DNA of 64,000 nucleotides from Solitalea longa. GTDB lineage: Bacteria; Bacteroidota; Bacteroidia; Sphingobacteriales; Sphingobacteriaceae. Shown in pieces: positions 1 to 9,292 of this stretch (positions are counted from its first letter, which is position 1; every line of letters begins with the position of its first letter). The DNA is taken from positions 97,199-161,198 of the forward strand of contig NZ_PQVF01000011.1 of the NCBI RefSeq assembly GCF_002920915.1, read 5' to 3'. Both the position numbers and the translations under genes were made by a program. The notes below the pieces were generated by a model. The model saw only the letters and a program-made list of their open reading frames with translations. It did not search any database and was not told the origin of the DNA.

Positions 1-397
1 TGGGCGAATGATCTGTGTGCGGGTATTCACGACAAGCCTTGGGACGATCCTCATAAACTGAGCAATAGTTATCACTGCCTAAAAATGGACAAGGAACTGA
101 TTGAAGAACATAATCATTTTCTTCATCAATTCTCAGGTATTTTTCTACAAAATCTCCGGGCTTCAACTTTAACCTTGAGGCTAAACGCTCAATGTCTCTT
201 TGGGTAAAAAGAGGGCCGGTTCCCCTGCAACAATTAGCACAGGTTAAACAGTCGGTTTTAGCAAAAACGATCTCGTGTTGCTCCGCAAAAGCAAGATCCA
301 CCTCGCGCGATTTTTTATTCTTTAACCGCTCAAAGTACTTCTTGTTTTCCTTCCTCCGCTTTTGCGCTTCGCCTTTAAGTTGCTTTAAATCGATCAC
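1..397 (-). CDS. YkgJ-family Cys-cluster protein (C-terminus cut off)
   Basis: Reading the minus strand from a GTG at 395-397 gives an open frame that runs off the window start after about 132 codons. It contains the clustered cysteines CLTCANCCRGTGP and later PCPFLGSDNYCSVYEDRPKA followed by CREYP. This is the signature of the YkgJ/UPF0153 family, predicted to chelate zinc or iron-sulfur; the exact role is unknown. A TAG lies in frame nine codons upstream of the GTG with no ATG between, so GTG is the only plausible start. Product class is seen in the sequence; metal binding is family knowledge. Confidence 0.85.
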   Translation of the reverse strand, partial: MIDLKQLKGEAQKRRKENKKYFERLKNKKSREVDLAFAEQHEIVFAKTDCLTCANCCRGTGPLFTQRDIERLASRLKLKPGDFVEKYLRIDEENDYVLQSVPCPFLGSDNYCSVYEDRPKACREYPHTDHSP

Positions 398-515
398 TGT
401 TTTTACACTGTTTACAAACCTCTAATCTGATATAAAACACAATTACCCCACGCAAAGGTGAGGTAAATGCATTTTGTTTTTATGAGAAAGGGCTTAATAG
501 CCCTGTAACAATTTA

Positions 516-719
516 CTATTGATTATTTTCACGTTCTTGAGAAACGCTCAATACACGAGCAATAGCTGTTAAGCATAATACCGCACCAACAGCAACGAAT
601 CCCCAGCAAACCAATGATAATAAATGAGAATCAATAATAAAACGGGCAAAAGTGCCAATTAATACAACAATTACACCTACGGCTAAAAATGCGAAGTCTT
701 TATCTAGTTTGCTTTCCAT
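516..719 (-). CDS. Small two-helix membrane protein
   Basis: A 67-residue protein with two hydrophobic segments (about residues 10-28 and 34-55), a charged N-terminus (MESKLDKD) and a charged C-terminal tail (SQERENNQ), as expected for a small inner-membrane hairpin protein. I do not recognise a family. It stands alone, divergent from the amidase gene. The ATG is followed by sensible codon use and the ORF is free of overlap with another gene, which supports it being real. Confidence 0.6.
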   Translation of the reverse strand: MESKLDKDFAFLAVGVIVVLIGTFARFIIDSHLLSLVCWGFVAVGAVLCLTAIARVLSVSQERENNQ

Positions 720-858
720 TGTTTTAAAATTTTGCCAAAAATAGGTTTTAACAACTATTGATGCAAATACTTCAAACCGATTAAAAAAATTTTCAAGGAT
801 TATTCAACATTACCAATTTATTAATTAAAATTGGGGTAACGTAAATGAGTTCGATAAG

Positions 859-1848
859 ATGCAGAAAAGAATTAATTCAGCTAAAGGAAAAATTGCCCGC
901 TCTCTACTATTTTCAGCCTTGTTAATATGCAATTTTTTAAATGTTAACGCACAGGTAAACAAATCAAAAACCATAAGAACCATTATCATTGATCCGGGCC
1001 ATGGCTATCCTACCCTAAATGCTCATGGTAAGTACAGCTATGAATCGGATTTAACATTAAGTTTTGGCCAACAGCTTGCCAAAATGATCAGGGATTCACT
1101 GCCTGACATTAAAGTGCTGATGACCCGTAACGATAGGAATGATGCCGGAGGTTTTACCAGTCCGCGTGAAGCCAACCGTTACCGTGCCCGCTTTGCCAAT
1201 GAAAACCATGGCGATTTGTTTATCAGTATTCACTGTAACTGGGCTCCGGGTCGAAAAAACTCTGAAATTATCGATTATAAAACCACCACCTATTATACCG
1301 GTAAAGGCAAAAAGAAGAAGAAACATACCAAAAAAGTACCTATATATAAAACCTGGACCAGCCCAAGTGGAACCACTGGTGTAGAAACCTTTATTTGGGC
1401 GGTGAACAAAAACGATTCGAAAGTTCAGTTTGTTCAAAGCAACAATACCGATTCAACGGAGTTGCATGGAGAGCAAGGCGAAAATGGTTCGGCGGATGAT
1501 ATGTTTGATTCACCTGAAGCTAAAATCATGGCTTCATTGGTAACCCGCAAATTTTTCGACCAGAGTTTAATGCTTGCCGACATGGTTCAAACCGAATTTG
1601 TAAAACAAAACAGGGTAAACCGGGGTGTTAAGCAGCGTAACAACGAAGGCATTTGGGTATTACAGGCTACTGCAATGCCTAGTATATTAGTTGAAGCAGG
1701 ATTTGTTTCTAATCCTGAAGAAGAAGATTACATGAACAGCGACAAAGGGAGAGAAGAAATCGCTTCGGCTATTTTCAGAGCTATTATCAATTACAAAAAG
1801 AATATGGAATACAGCTCGTCGTACGTTCCAACCAATACATCAGAATAA
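859..1848 (+). CDS. N-acetylmuramoyl-L-alanine amidase (Amidase_3)
   Basis: A 329-residue zinc amidase that cleaves the bond between MurNAc and the stem peptide of peptidoglycan, used in cell separation and wall turnover. Residues 1-32 form a Sec signal peptide ending NVNAQ. The catalytic domain follows: IIIDPGHGYP (zinc His), ESDLTLSF (zinc Glu), FISIHCNW (third ligand region) and ILVEAGFVSNPEE (catalytic Glu). A basic, Gly/Lys-rich insertion sits near residues 135-165 between the core strands, as often seen in Bacteroidota members. It stands alone and ends at a strong terminator. Confidence 0.93.
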   Translation: MQKRINSAKGKIARSLLFSALLICNFLNVNAQVNKSKTIRTIIIDPGHGYPTLNAHGKYSYESDLTLSFGQQLAKMIRDSLPDIKVLMTRNDRNDAGGFTSPREANRYRARFANENHGDLFISIHCNWAPGRKNSEIIDYKTTTYYTGKGKKKKKHTKKVPIYKTWTSPSGTTGVETFIWAVNKNDSKVQFVQSNNTDSTELHGEQGENGSADDMFDSPEAKIMASLVTRKFFDQSLMLADMVQTEFVKQNRVNRGVKQRNNEGIWVLQATAMPSILVEAGFVSNPEEEDYMNSDKGREEIASAIFRAIINYKKNMEYSSSYVPTNTSE

Positions 1849-1870
1849 TATTTCAGGTTGATCATAAAAC

Positions 1871-1907
1871 AAAAAACGGAGCTGTTAAAAACAGCTCCGT
1901 TTTTTGT
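1871..1907. terminator. Bidirectional rho-independent terminator
   Basis: A 15-bp A-rich/GC stem with arms ending CGGAGCTGT and ACAGCTCCG and flanking A and T runs. It lies between the convergent amidase and tex genes and can serve both. Confidence 0.9.
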
Positions 1908-1924
1908 TTGTTTTATCTGGATGT

Positions 1925-4216
1925 TTATTTCCATTTATTCTTCAATGCGGCAAGCATTGAGTTCATATCTTGTGGCTCCTCTGCTTTCGGTTTACTTTGC
2001 TGCTGTTGCGACGGACGATTTGTTCTATCATTGCGCATTTTTTCCTTCTCAGCTTTCGTACGCTGCACCGGAGCACTCTCATCTTTCATTGTCAATGCAA
2101 TACGCTTGCGATCAACGTCAACTTCAGTAACCGTAACCAAAACTTGTTGAGCAACCTTAACCACTTCATTCGCATCAGTAATAAAACGGTTCGAAAGCTG
2201 GCTCAGGTGCACCAATCCATCCTGATGGACACCCACGTCAACAAAAGCTCCGAAATTGGTTACATTGGTAACTATACCGGGTAAACGCATTCCCACTTTT
2301 AAATCAGCGATCTCATTCACATCATCAGCAAATTTAAACGCCTCAAATACCTTACGAGGATCTCGTCCAGGTTTATCTAACTCCTGCATGATATCATTCA
2401 GGGTAGGCAAACCAACTGTTTCAGAAACATATTTTTTAAGGTCGATCTTCTTGCGCACCTCTTTATCAGCTATCAGGTCATCAACTTTGCAGCCAAGGTC
2501 TTTTGCCATTTGCTCTACAATATGGTACGATTCAGGGTGAACTGCACTTGAATCCAAAGGATGTGTTCCGTTTAGAATACGCAAGAAGCCGGCAGCCTGT
2601 TCAAATACCTTTTCACCCATACGTGGAACCGCTTTCAGGTCTTTACGTGATTTGAAAGCGCCATTTTCATTACGGTAGTTGATAATATTTTGTGCTAATG
2701 CAGGGCCTAAACCCGAAACGTAGGTAAGTAACTGCTTACTGGCAGTATTTACTTCCACTCCAACCGCATTCACACAAGAACCAACAACCTCGTCCAATTT
2801 ATTTTTTAAAGCAGTTTGATCAACATCATGCTGATATTGACCAACACCAATTGATTTAGGATCGATCTTCACTAATTCAGCCAAAGGATCAGCCAGGCGA
2901 CGACCAATAGAAACTGCACCTCGAACGGTTACATCATAATCAGGAAACTCCTCACGTGCAACTTCCGAAGCTGAATAAACAGATGCCCCTGCCTCATTTA
3001 CCATTACTACAGAAACATCTTTAGGCAGATCTTTTATTCCACGGACAAAGGTTTCTGTTTCGCGGCTGGCGGTACCGTTACCGATGGCAATGGCTTCGAT
3101 TTGGAAACGCTGACATAAAGCCAAAACCACAGCCTCAGCCTCTATCATTTTACCCTGAGAAGATGCCGTTGGATAAATTACTGTATTCTCTAAAAGTTTA
3201 CCCTGCGGATTTAATACCACAACCTTACAACCTGTACGGAAACCTGGGTCAATTGCTAAAATGCATTTTTGTCCCATTGGTGCGGCTAATAATAACTCGC
3301 GTAGGTTATCGGCAAAAACAACAATGGCTTTTTCGTCGGCTCCTTTTTTGGTTAATAAGCGCATCTCCGTTTCAATTGACGGAGCCAATAATCGCTTATA
3401 ACAATCGTCTATAGCAATTTTGATCTGTTCAGCAGCTTCACCCCTGCTCTTCACAAAAACACCTTCAATTATATCAATTGCATCGTCCTTAACCGGAGCA
3501 ATGTCTAAACTTAAGATCATTTCCTTTTCACCACGGCGCATAGCTAACAAACGATGCGAAGGAGTGTTTTTCAACAATTCTGACCATTCGAAATAATCAC
3601 GGTATTTAACGCCTTCTTCCTCCTTGCCTTTCATCACTGTTGATGTGATCATCGCCTTATCGGTAAATAGTGTGCGCATTTTATCACGACAAACCGCATC
3701 CTCATTGATCATTTCGGCAATAATATCACGTGCCCCTTGTAAAGCCTCACTTTCATTGTTCACCTCTTTTTCGGCATCAATAAACTTAGCTGCTTCTGCA
3801 TCAATATCTTTTACCTCTTGCGAGAAAATGGTCAAAGCCAACGGTTCAAGGCCTCGCTCGCGAGCGATAGTTGCCTTGGTGCGGCGTTTAGGTTTGTAAG
3901 GAAGGTAAAGATCTTCCAGGCGGCTCATGGTTGCTGCTGCCAGAATATCTTTCTCTAACTCATCGGTCAGTTTGCCTTGCTCTTTAATAGAGTTCAGGAT
4001 GGTGTCGCGGCGCTTATCCAACTCACGCAAACGTTCAATTTCATCGCGAATAGCAGCAATGGCTACTTCATCGAGACTGCCCGTTAATTCCTTACGGTAA
4101 CGAGAAATAAAAGGAATCGTAGCTCCTTCGTTCAACAACCCAACCGTTGCTTCTACCTGGCGGCTGCCGATGCCCAAATCCTGGGCAATCTTCAGAAAGT
4201 ACTTTTGTTCTGACAT
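1925..4216 (-). CDS. tex: Tex transcription accessory protein (S1 RNA-binding)
   Basis: A 763-residue Tex/YqgF-fold protein, full length for the family, that binds nucleic acid and affects transcription. In order: Tex N-terminal helical region (about 1-190), the RNase H-like YqgF domain (ILAIDPGFRTGCKVVVL near 320), helix-hairpin-helix segments (LLTYVSGLGPALAQNIINYR and the following KAVPRMGEKVFEQAAGF) and a C-terminal S1 domain (GIVTNVTNFGAFVDVGVHQD). An upstream in-frame ATG would add seven residues (MQPHLKI), but MSEQKYFLKIAQ matches the usual N-terminus, and a good promoter lies just upstream, so the ATG at 4216 is chosen. Confidence 0.95.
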   Translation of the reverse strand: MSEQKYFLKIAQDLGIGSRQVEATVGLLNEGATIPFISRYRKELTGSLDEVAIAAIRDEIERLRELDKRRDTILNSIKEQGKLTDELEKDILAAATMSRLEDLYLPYKPKRRTKATIARERGLEPLALTIFSQEVKDIDAEAAKFIDAEKEVNNESEALQGARDIIAEMINEDAVCRDKMRTLFTDKAMITSTVMKGKEEEGVKYRDYFEWSELLKNTPSHRLLAMRRGEKEMILSLDIAPVKDDAIDIIEGVFVKSRGEAAEQIKIAIDDCYKRLLAPSIETEMRLLTKKGADEKAIVVFADNLRELLLAAPMGQKCILAIDPGFRTGCKVVVLNPQGKLLENTVIYPTASSQGKMIEAEAVVLALCQRFQIEAIAIGNGTASRETETFVRGIKDLPKDVSVVMVNEAGASVYSASEVAREEFPDYDVTVRGAVSIGRRLADPLAELVKIDPKSIGVGQYQHDVDQTALKNKLDEVVGSCVNAVGVEVNTASKQLLTYVSGLGPALAQNIINYRNENGAFKSRKDLKAVPRMGEKVFEQAAGFLRILNGTHPLDSSAVHPESYHIVEQMAKDLGCKVDDLIADKEVRKKIDLKKYVSETVGLPTLNDIMQELDKPGRDPRKVFEAFKFADDVNEIADLKVGMRLPGIVTNVTNFGAFVDVGVHQDGLVHLSQLSNRFITDANEVVKVAQQVLVTVTEVDVDRKRIALTMKDESAPVQRTKAEKEKMRNDRTNRPSQQQQSKPKAEEPQDMNSMLAALKNKWK

Positions 4217-4234
4217 GATTTTTAAATGAGGCTG

Positions 4235-4261
4235 CAAATATAATCGCGTGTTTTTAGCAAA
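4235..4261 (-). promoter_or_regulatory. Bacteroidota-type promoter of tex
   Basis: On the minus strand, TTTG (4258-4261) is followed after 15 nt by TATATTTG (4235-4242), fitting the TTTG/TAnnTTTG promoter of the primary Bacteroidota sigma factor. The spacing is slightly short. It ends about 19 nt before the tex start codon. Confidence 0.6.
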
Positions 4262-4669
4262 CAGAGAGTTTTTTCAAAAAATGTTTAACTGGTTTAATCT
4301 GAATAATTTGAAGTTTTTTGTTGAAGTATTTTCAGAGGTAACATGCCGTATTTAACGCGGTTTGGCCTGGGATTTTCACTCTACAACCAGCCTTTTTACC
4401 TGACAGCATTTTATCAAGTATGGAAAGATATTCTCCAGCTAGAATGGCTAAATTGTTAAACTATTAAATTGTTGTTTCAAAATACCTATAATCATTTACC
4501 AACCTTCTTATTCCACTTTATTTATTAAGAATCTGTCATCTCTTACAATTATAACCTTCATGTGTTTAATAAGAAACCCTGAAATTTGCTTTACAAATTT
4601 CAGGGTTTACACTTATAAAAAGTGCTACAAAAAAGCCGATATAAGCTTTATGAACTTGGTTTTATAGTT
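4262..4669. other. Non-coding gap with terminator
   Basis: About 400 bp between the start of tex and the end of the next minus-strand gene. Apart from the hairpin at 4574-4608 I see no gene or RNA here. Confidence 0.6.
4574..4608 (-). terminator. Hairpin terminator downstream of the lipoprotein gene
   Basis: A 15-bp perfect inverted repeat (AAACCCTGAAATTTG and its complement, loop of 5 nt) about 60 bp past the stop of the minus-strand gene at 4670. Confidence 0.75.
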
Positions 4670-5197
4670 TTATTTTAACTGCAATTTTACACTGGTTCTT
4701 GTCTGATCATAGAATAAATTCAATGCAACCGGTTTTGCTCCCGCTGGAATTACAAATTTATCTTCACCCGAAAGAGTTGTTGCTTCGGGTGCCGCACTAA
4801 CATACACTGAACTTGGTGCTATTTTACTTCCATTATCCAATTCAAGTCTGAAATCAGTGGTTGCAATTCCAATCTGATTCCCTCCAATAGCATTTTTGTT
4901 GGTCAATTCAACTTTATAAGTTAGTTCGATGCCTGTATTTTGTCCATCCGGATTGGATAATTCAATTGCTTTAAGGTCTTTTATTCTTATAAATGCCTCT
5001 TTGTCTTTGCCCAGGAATACGCTGTCGGGAGAGGTGGTTACCTCATATGATTTGGGTTCAGCTGAAGTTGTACTTTCTGCTGCAGGTTCAGAGTTTGATC
5101 CCTGTTCAGTCTGTTCTTCCTGTTTTTTGTTTTCCTTGCAAGAATAGGTTGTAACTAACCCAGCAATAAGTGCAATTGCGATTACGGTTTTTTTCAT
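4670..5197 (-). CDS. Lipoprotein with DUF4352-like beta domain
   Basis: A 175-residue predicted lipoprotein: signal peptide MKKTVIAIALIAGLVTTYSC with the lipobox cysteine at residue 20, then a Glu/Gln/Ser-rich linker (about 24-50) and a beta-rich domain (about 52-175). The domain contains phrases such as LTYKVELTNKNAIGG and GEDKFVIPAGAKPVALNLFY, resembling DUF4352-type immunoglobulin-like lipoprotein domains. The function is unknown. It stands alone with its own terminator. Confidence 0.75.
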   Translation of the reverse strand: MKKTVIAIALIAGLVTTYSCKENKKQEEQTEQGSNSEPAAESTTSAEPKSYEVTTSPDSVFLGKDKEAFIRIKDLKAIELSNPDGQNTGIELTYKVELTNKNAIGGNQIGIATTDFRLELDNGSKIAPSSVYVSAAPEATTLSGEDKFVIPAGAKPVALNLFYDQTRTSVKLQLK

Positions 5198-5433
5198 GTT
5201 GTGTATTTGTTTGAAGATTGAAAATTTTTCAACGTTAAATGTTTAATTTCTATAAAGACAGATGCGTTGCAGGAATCATAAGTAGGTATGATTCACGCGT
5301 TTATTTGCAAGTTAAAAAATTGGTTCAAATTTTCAGACTAAAGAATGTTTTTTCGCAGGCAGCTAACAAGGTATTAAACTTCCTTGAAATGGACCAAATT
5401 ACATGGTTTTCATATACCTAAAGTCAGGTATTT

Positions 5434-6204
5434 TCAACTGATCATAGATGGAAAAGAAATTGAAATAAAAGCCTTGGCTTCTTCTTGGGTTAAAGCCGAA
5501 AAATTGCGATAACGATGATGCACATCAATAATTTCAGCTAATGCCTCCTTAACTATTTGAGTATTTCCCCAACTCTTCAAATGCTCAACCACTGTTTTTA
5601 AGCATCCTTTTTTATAAGCAATTTGACCCAATACATGTACCAGTGTATTACGCACTCTGACCGTTTTGTCAAATTCCAATTCTTTCAATAAAGGAAGAAT
5701 ATCCTGGGGATATTTCCTTCCCCGAAGCTCAATGCCATGACATATTTCCCTGCGTATTTCCTTATCAGGATGATGAAGATACTCTTTGGCCCATTTTAAA
5801 ACGGGTACCGGATTTACCTCCCCCATTTTCTTTATTGAACCTATAACTGCATTACGCGGTGAATGGTGTGCATCAAACAAGCCCCGCTCAAAAATCAATT
5901 GTACCTGCTCGAAACTGACTTTACCAATTTCGCCGGCTGCATTAATTACGGTTTGTCGAATTTTAAAATCAGATGAATTTTGCATTTCTTCCAGCATGGA
6001 AATAATTGCATGATGAAAATCGGTATGAGTCAAATAAATTTTACCAATTGCCAAATAGGCTGCTTTTCTAATATAAGTGTCATTATGAGAAAATGAGAAG
6101 TTAGCTTTTGAAAAATCCCTGAATTGCAACGCGCATAACACCTCAGTGCGAATTGTTTCAACAACTTTTACTCTTTCTGCTTTGGTTAAATTATAAAAGG
6201 CCAT
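5434..6204 (-). CDS. HEAT-repeat protein
   Basis: A 256-residue all-helical protein built from about six HEAT-type repeats, with recurring patterns such as YIRKAAYLAIGKIY, KIRQTVINAAGEIGK, SPRNAVIGSIKKMGE, EIRREICHGIELRG and RVRNTLVHVLGQIA. Such repeats usually mediate protein binding. There is no signal peptide, so it is probably cytoplasmic. No catalytic motif is visible and the specific function is unknown. It stands alone. Confidence 0.8.
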   Translation of the reverse strand: MAFYNLTKAERVKVVETIRTEVLCALQFRDFSKANFSFSHNDTYIRKAAYLAIGKIYLTHTDFHHAIISMLEEMQNSSDFKIRQTVINAAGEIGKVSFEQVQLIFERGLFDAHHSPRNAVIGSIKKMGEVNPVPVLKWAKEYLHHPDKEIRREICHGIELRGRKYPQDILPLLKELEFDKTVRVRNTLVHVLGQIAYKKGCLKTVVEHLKSWGNTQIVKEALAEIIDVHHRYRNFSALTQEEAKAFISISFPSMIS

Positions 6205-6548
6205 GAGACGCTAATTAAATAAAACCATAATCCACCTTAGGCTTTATTCTCCCAATTTAAGTTTTTCAGAAACCCCAATGTTGAAATTTCGACGGTTATT
6301 GGTTTTAAAAACTATTTATATTTCTTCTACAACTCTTTTATATACAATTTTATACCACTAATTTTATCTAACCAAAGCAACCAACATTTTACTCGTTACG
6401 TATTCTTCTAAAGAACCAGCAGCATATTTCAATTCAAACCATAGTTCTTTATTAACACCTCATAATTCGCCGTTAAAATTCATTTTATATCCATCTTCAC
6501 AGTAACTAAGGTCTCTTAATTAGTCGTTTAATTCAAAGCCTTAAAAAA
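6205..6548. other. Non-coding gap
   Basis: A 344-bp AT-rich stretch between divergent genes. I see no ORF, RNA or clear promoter box in it. Confidence 0.5.
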
Positions 6549-7679
6549 ATGAAAGCAAAAACAAAAAATTCCGATGAAAAACCATTGGTTGTTTACGGAA
6601 CACAGATGTTTTTTTTACCTGTTACTCTTTTACTCCCTATTTTTCTCACCCTGCTACTAACGGGTTGCACAAAAAATGACACCATTATGCAGAATACCGC
6701 TGCAACGCCAAGTTACCAGGAAGTTGACCTGGTAATGGATACGGTATGCGACGGGGCACGTGTTGACGCCAATCTTTCCAATGCCTGGGGAATTGCCATT
6801 GGCCCAAGCGGTGCATTTTGGATCGCCGCCAACCACACCGGCAAAACCACTATCTACGACAGGAATGGTAATGAGTTGCTGGCTCCTGTAAACATCCCAT
6901 TTCAGGGAGCTGTTAACGGAGGTTCACCTACAGGAGTGGTTTATAATAACACATCCGATTTTCTTATGCCGGGCACCAGTCAAAAGAGTTTATTTATTTA
7001 TGTTGCCGAAGATGGTACTGTAACCGCCTGGAACGCGGGAAGTTCGGCCATAACAGTGGCCGACAATTCAGCTGCTGATGCAGTTTATAAAGGTGTTGCA
7101 ATTGGAACCGACGGTGCCGATAATTTTTTATACGCCGCCAATTTTAAAGGAGGAACGATCGATGTTTTCGACAAAACCTTTCATGAAGTTTTCGGCAAAT
7201 CATTTACCGATCCTTCTTTACCAGCCGGATTTGCTCCTTTTAACATTCAGAATATCGACGGAATGTTATACGTTGCCTACGCTAAACAAGAAGAACCTGA
7301 TAAAATAGATGATGAGAAAGGCGTTGGAAACGGGTATGTAGATATTTTCAAACCTGATGGTTCATTGGTGAAGCGCTTGATCTCTGGCGGCATGCTTAAT
7401 TCCCCATGGGGAATGGCGGTGGCTCCTGAAGGTTTTGGTTTAGGTCAGAATGTGCTTCTTATTGGAAACTTTGGAGATGGGAAAATCAATATTTATGACA
7501 GCGACGGAAATTATAAAGGGCAGTTAATGGACGGAAGTAAGGTAATTTCTATTGACGGTTTGTGGGAAATAGTATTTCCGAAGAATAATGTTCCTGCCGG
7601 TGATCCGAACCAGCTCTTCTTTGCCGCCGGACCCGATGATGAAACGCATGGTTTGTTCGGTTATATTAAGCAACGTTAA
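6549..7679 (+). CDS. TIGR03118-family secreted beta-propeller lipoprotein
   Basis: A 376-residue protein with an N-terminal hydrophobic stretch and lipobox (LTLLLTGC, about residues 33-40; the N-region of about 20 residues is unusually long). The rest is propeller-like, with repeats such as LSNAWGIAIGPSGAFWIAAN, KGVAIGTDGADNFLYAANFK and LNSPWGMAVAPEGFGLGQNV. This matches the TIGR03118 family, found in secreted proteins of unknown function. It is flanked by a terminator shared with the next convergent gene. Confidence 0.85.
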   Translation: MKAKTKNSDEKPLVVYGTQMFFLPVTLLLPIFLTLLLTGCTKNDTIMQNTAATPSYQEVDLVMDTVCDGARVDANLSNAWGIAIGPSGAFWIAANHTGKTTIYDRNGNELLAPVNIPFQGAVNGGSPTGVVYNNTSDFLMPGTSQKSLFIYVAEDGTVTAWNAGSSAITVADNSAADAVYKGVAIGTDGADNFLYAANFKGGTIDVFDKTFHEVFGKSFTDPSLPAGFAPFNIQNIDGMLYVAYAKQEEPDKIDDEKGVGNGYVDIFKPDGSLVKRLISGGMLNSPWGMAVAPEGFGLGQNVLLIGNFGDGKINIYDSDGNYKGQLMDGSKVISIDGLWEIVFPKNNVPAGDPNQLFFAAGPDDETHGLFGYIKQR

Positions 7680-7718
7680 CTATAAATTGTAACAGCTCTT
7701 ATACTCCTTTAAAAAGAA

Positions 7719-7755
7719 CAAAACGGCTACATTGATATATCGTGCAGCCGTTTTG
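7719..7755. terminator. Terminator between convergent genes
   Basis: A 10-bp stem, CAAAACGGCT paired with AGCCGTTTTG, with a 17-nt loop. It follows the propeller gene, and the A/T flanks allow use in both directions. Confidence 0.75.
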
Positions 7756-7818
7756 TTTAATTGCCTTATGTAGCTATCAAAAGTAAACATTACCTTTTTA
7801 CCTACTGCATTAACCCAT

Positions 7819-8154
7819 CTAGAGTCGTAAAAGCCTGGTTATTTTATCGTTATCAACTTCCATAATGATTACCTGTTCCAAAGGTTCTTCACTGCCATAA
7901 CGCCCATAGATCAGCTCATGTACTACAACTTTAGTATGATAATCAATTCGATTGATCACTTTGGCAAATAGTTTTGGTGAGCTGGCAAATAAATTATGAT
8001 ACATTTCCCGGCAGGCCTCTATCCCATCAATTAAAATTGCCCCATCAGCCAGGTTTATTGTTTGAAAATCATCACTAAACAATACCATATTGGCTTCCAA
8101 ATCGCAGTTATTATAGGCTTCTATTTGCAGTGTAACAATTTCGGATGGTGTCAT
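7819..8154 (-). CDS. NTF2-like/SnoaL-like small protein
   Basis: A 111-residue cone-shaped NTF2-like fold protein: MTPSEIVTLQIEAYNNCDLEANMVLF at the start is typical of SnoaL/steroid-isomerase-like proteins, followed by beta strands such as KVVVHELIYGRYG. Substrate unknown. It is the last gene of a minus-strand run of small single-domain proteins with short gaps, possibly co-transcribed with the genes at 8194 and 8841. Confidence 0.75.
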   Translation of the reverse strand: MTPSEIVTLQIEAYNNCDLEANMVLFSDDFQTINLADGAILIDGIEACREMYHNLFASSPKLFAKVINRIDYHTKVVVHELIYGRYGSEEPLEQVIIMEVDNDKITRLLRL

Positions 8155-8193
8155 CTATCTGTTTCTACTTGAATTATTTTATTCCTGAGATCT

Positions 8194-8820
8194 CTATTTA
8201 TTAAAATGATTCACCCAAGTGACATTATTGAATAAGGTTGAATGATAAATGCGCCCTTTGTATTTTGGGTTAATGGCCATTAACGATTCTTTGAGGCTTT
8301 TAAAAACAACTTCAGGAACCTTATTACTGATGGTTACCTTACGGATAATGCTTAAATCAATATCGATATCGAAAGTAGCTTGCTGAGGTTCATCAGAAAC
8401 AGCAATCAGACGATACTCATTCTCAGGTTTAAACGGAAAACGTTTTAAATACGGCAAATCATCAAGGGTGGAGTTAAGCGTCGGAAGATCCTGTATCCGT
8501 TTATATTGAACCTTGCCATGATGAACACCCTCCAGCTTATCAAGCGTTTTAAATAGCTTTTCAGGACTAAACTCAATACAACAACCCGCGGTACCGTTGG
8601 CAAAAGCATTCCAGTGGTGTATGGTTTCGTTTTGATGCGTTAAGCAAAGCGCGTATATGCTTTGAGCTTTGCTCTTATTTCGATAAACCTCCATGGTTGC
8701 CCTGTCGTTATAATCTTCCCAAATACTTGGATTGATCAGTGCCAGCTTTTCCCTTTTTAGCAGGTCAATTAAAAACGGAATGGTTGTAAACCGATTTAGC
8801 TTTTTTAACTCCGGTTTCAT
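8194..8820 (-). CDS. DUF2971-family protein
   Basis: A 208-residue protein resembling DUF2971. It has the opening RFTTIPFLIDLLKREKLALI, the NPSIWEDYNDRATME segment, ALCLTHQNETIHHWNAFANG and later FKPENEYRLIA. DUF2971 proteins are widespread, often strain-variable and of unknown biochemical role. It lies 20 bp downstream of the SnoaL-like gene at 8841. Confidence 0.75.
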   Translation of the reverse strand: MKPELKKLNRFTTIPFLIDLLKREKLALINPSIWEDYNDRATMEVYRNKSKAQSIYALCLTHQNETIHHWNAFANGTAGCCIEFSPEKLFKTLDKLEGVHHGKVQYKRIQDLPTLNSTLDDLPYLKRFPFKPENEYRLIAVSDEPQQATFDIDIDLSIIRKVTISNKVPEVVFKSLKESLMAINPKYKGRIYHSTLFNNVTWVNHFNK

Positions 8821-8840
8821 AGGTACAAATTATTTCAATT

Positions 8841-9242
8841 TTACAAACTCTGAATCACCTGCATCATATCGTTGATGCCCCAGTGATCAATGTATTTCCC
8901 ATTTTTTAAACGCACCATGTCCATCACTTTTATGGTTACTTTTTTACCCGTTGGCTGACGTCCCATAATTTCACCCATATGAGTGGCTGTAATTGTTTTG
9001 CGGGTAGCAACCATATCGTTCTCGGCTATCTGTTCCTCAATTTGAATACTTAAGTCGGAAAATCCTTTATGCAAAATGCTTACAAACTGAATAAGACCGC
9101 TCACATCATTTGGCATATTGGGAGGAATGGTGTGGTTCACAAAATGTTCATCCACAAGCTCTGCTAATACTTCCGTATTTCCTTTTTGCAGAAATTCTTT
9201 ATTAAACCGAATGACGATCTCTTTGTTGTTTTCAGTACTCAT
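8841..9242 (-). CDS. SnoaL-like polyketide-cyclase/ester-cyclase family protein
   Basis: A 133-residue NTF2-like protein of the SnoaL ester-cyclase type. Diagnostic stretches are VDEHFVNHTIPP, VATRKTITATHMGEIMGRQP, TGKKVTIKVMDMVRLKNGKY and IDHWGINDMMQVIQSL. The family covers small-molecule cyclases and hydrolases; the substrate here is unknown. Upstream of the DUF2971 gene in the same orientation. Confidence 0.8.
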   Translation of the reverse strand: MSTENNKEIVIRFNKEFLQKGNTEVLAELVDEHFVNHTIPPNMPNDVSGLIQFVSILHKGFSDLSIQIEEQIAENDMVATRKTITATHMGEIMGRQPTGKKVTIKVMDMVRLKNGKYIDHWGINDMMQVIQSL

Positions 9243-9292
9243 TTCTGATGATCAATAAAAAACTGTTGGCAAATAATTAAGGCTAAACCAAA

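Noticed and set aside
192..425. 77-codon plus-strand ORF near the left edge
   Set aside because: It lies over the YkgJ-type gene on the other strand, whose Cys motif is convincing; the plus-strand protein shows no family features.
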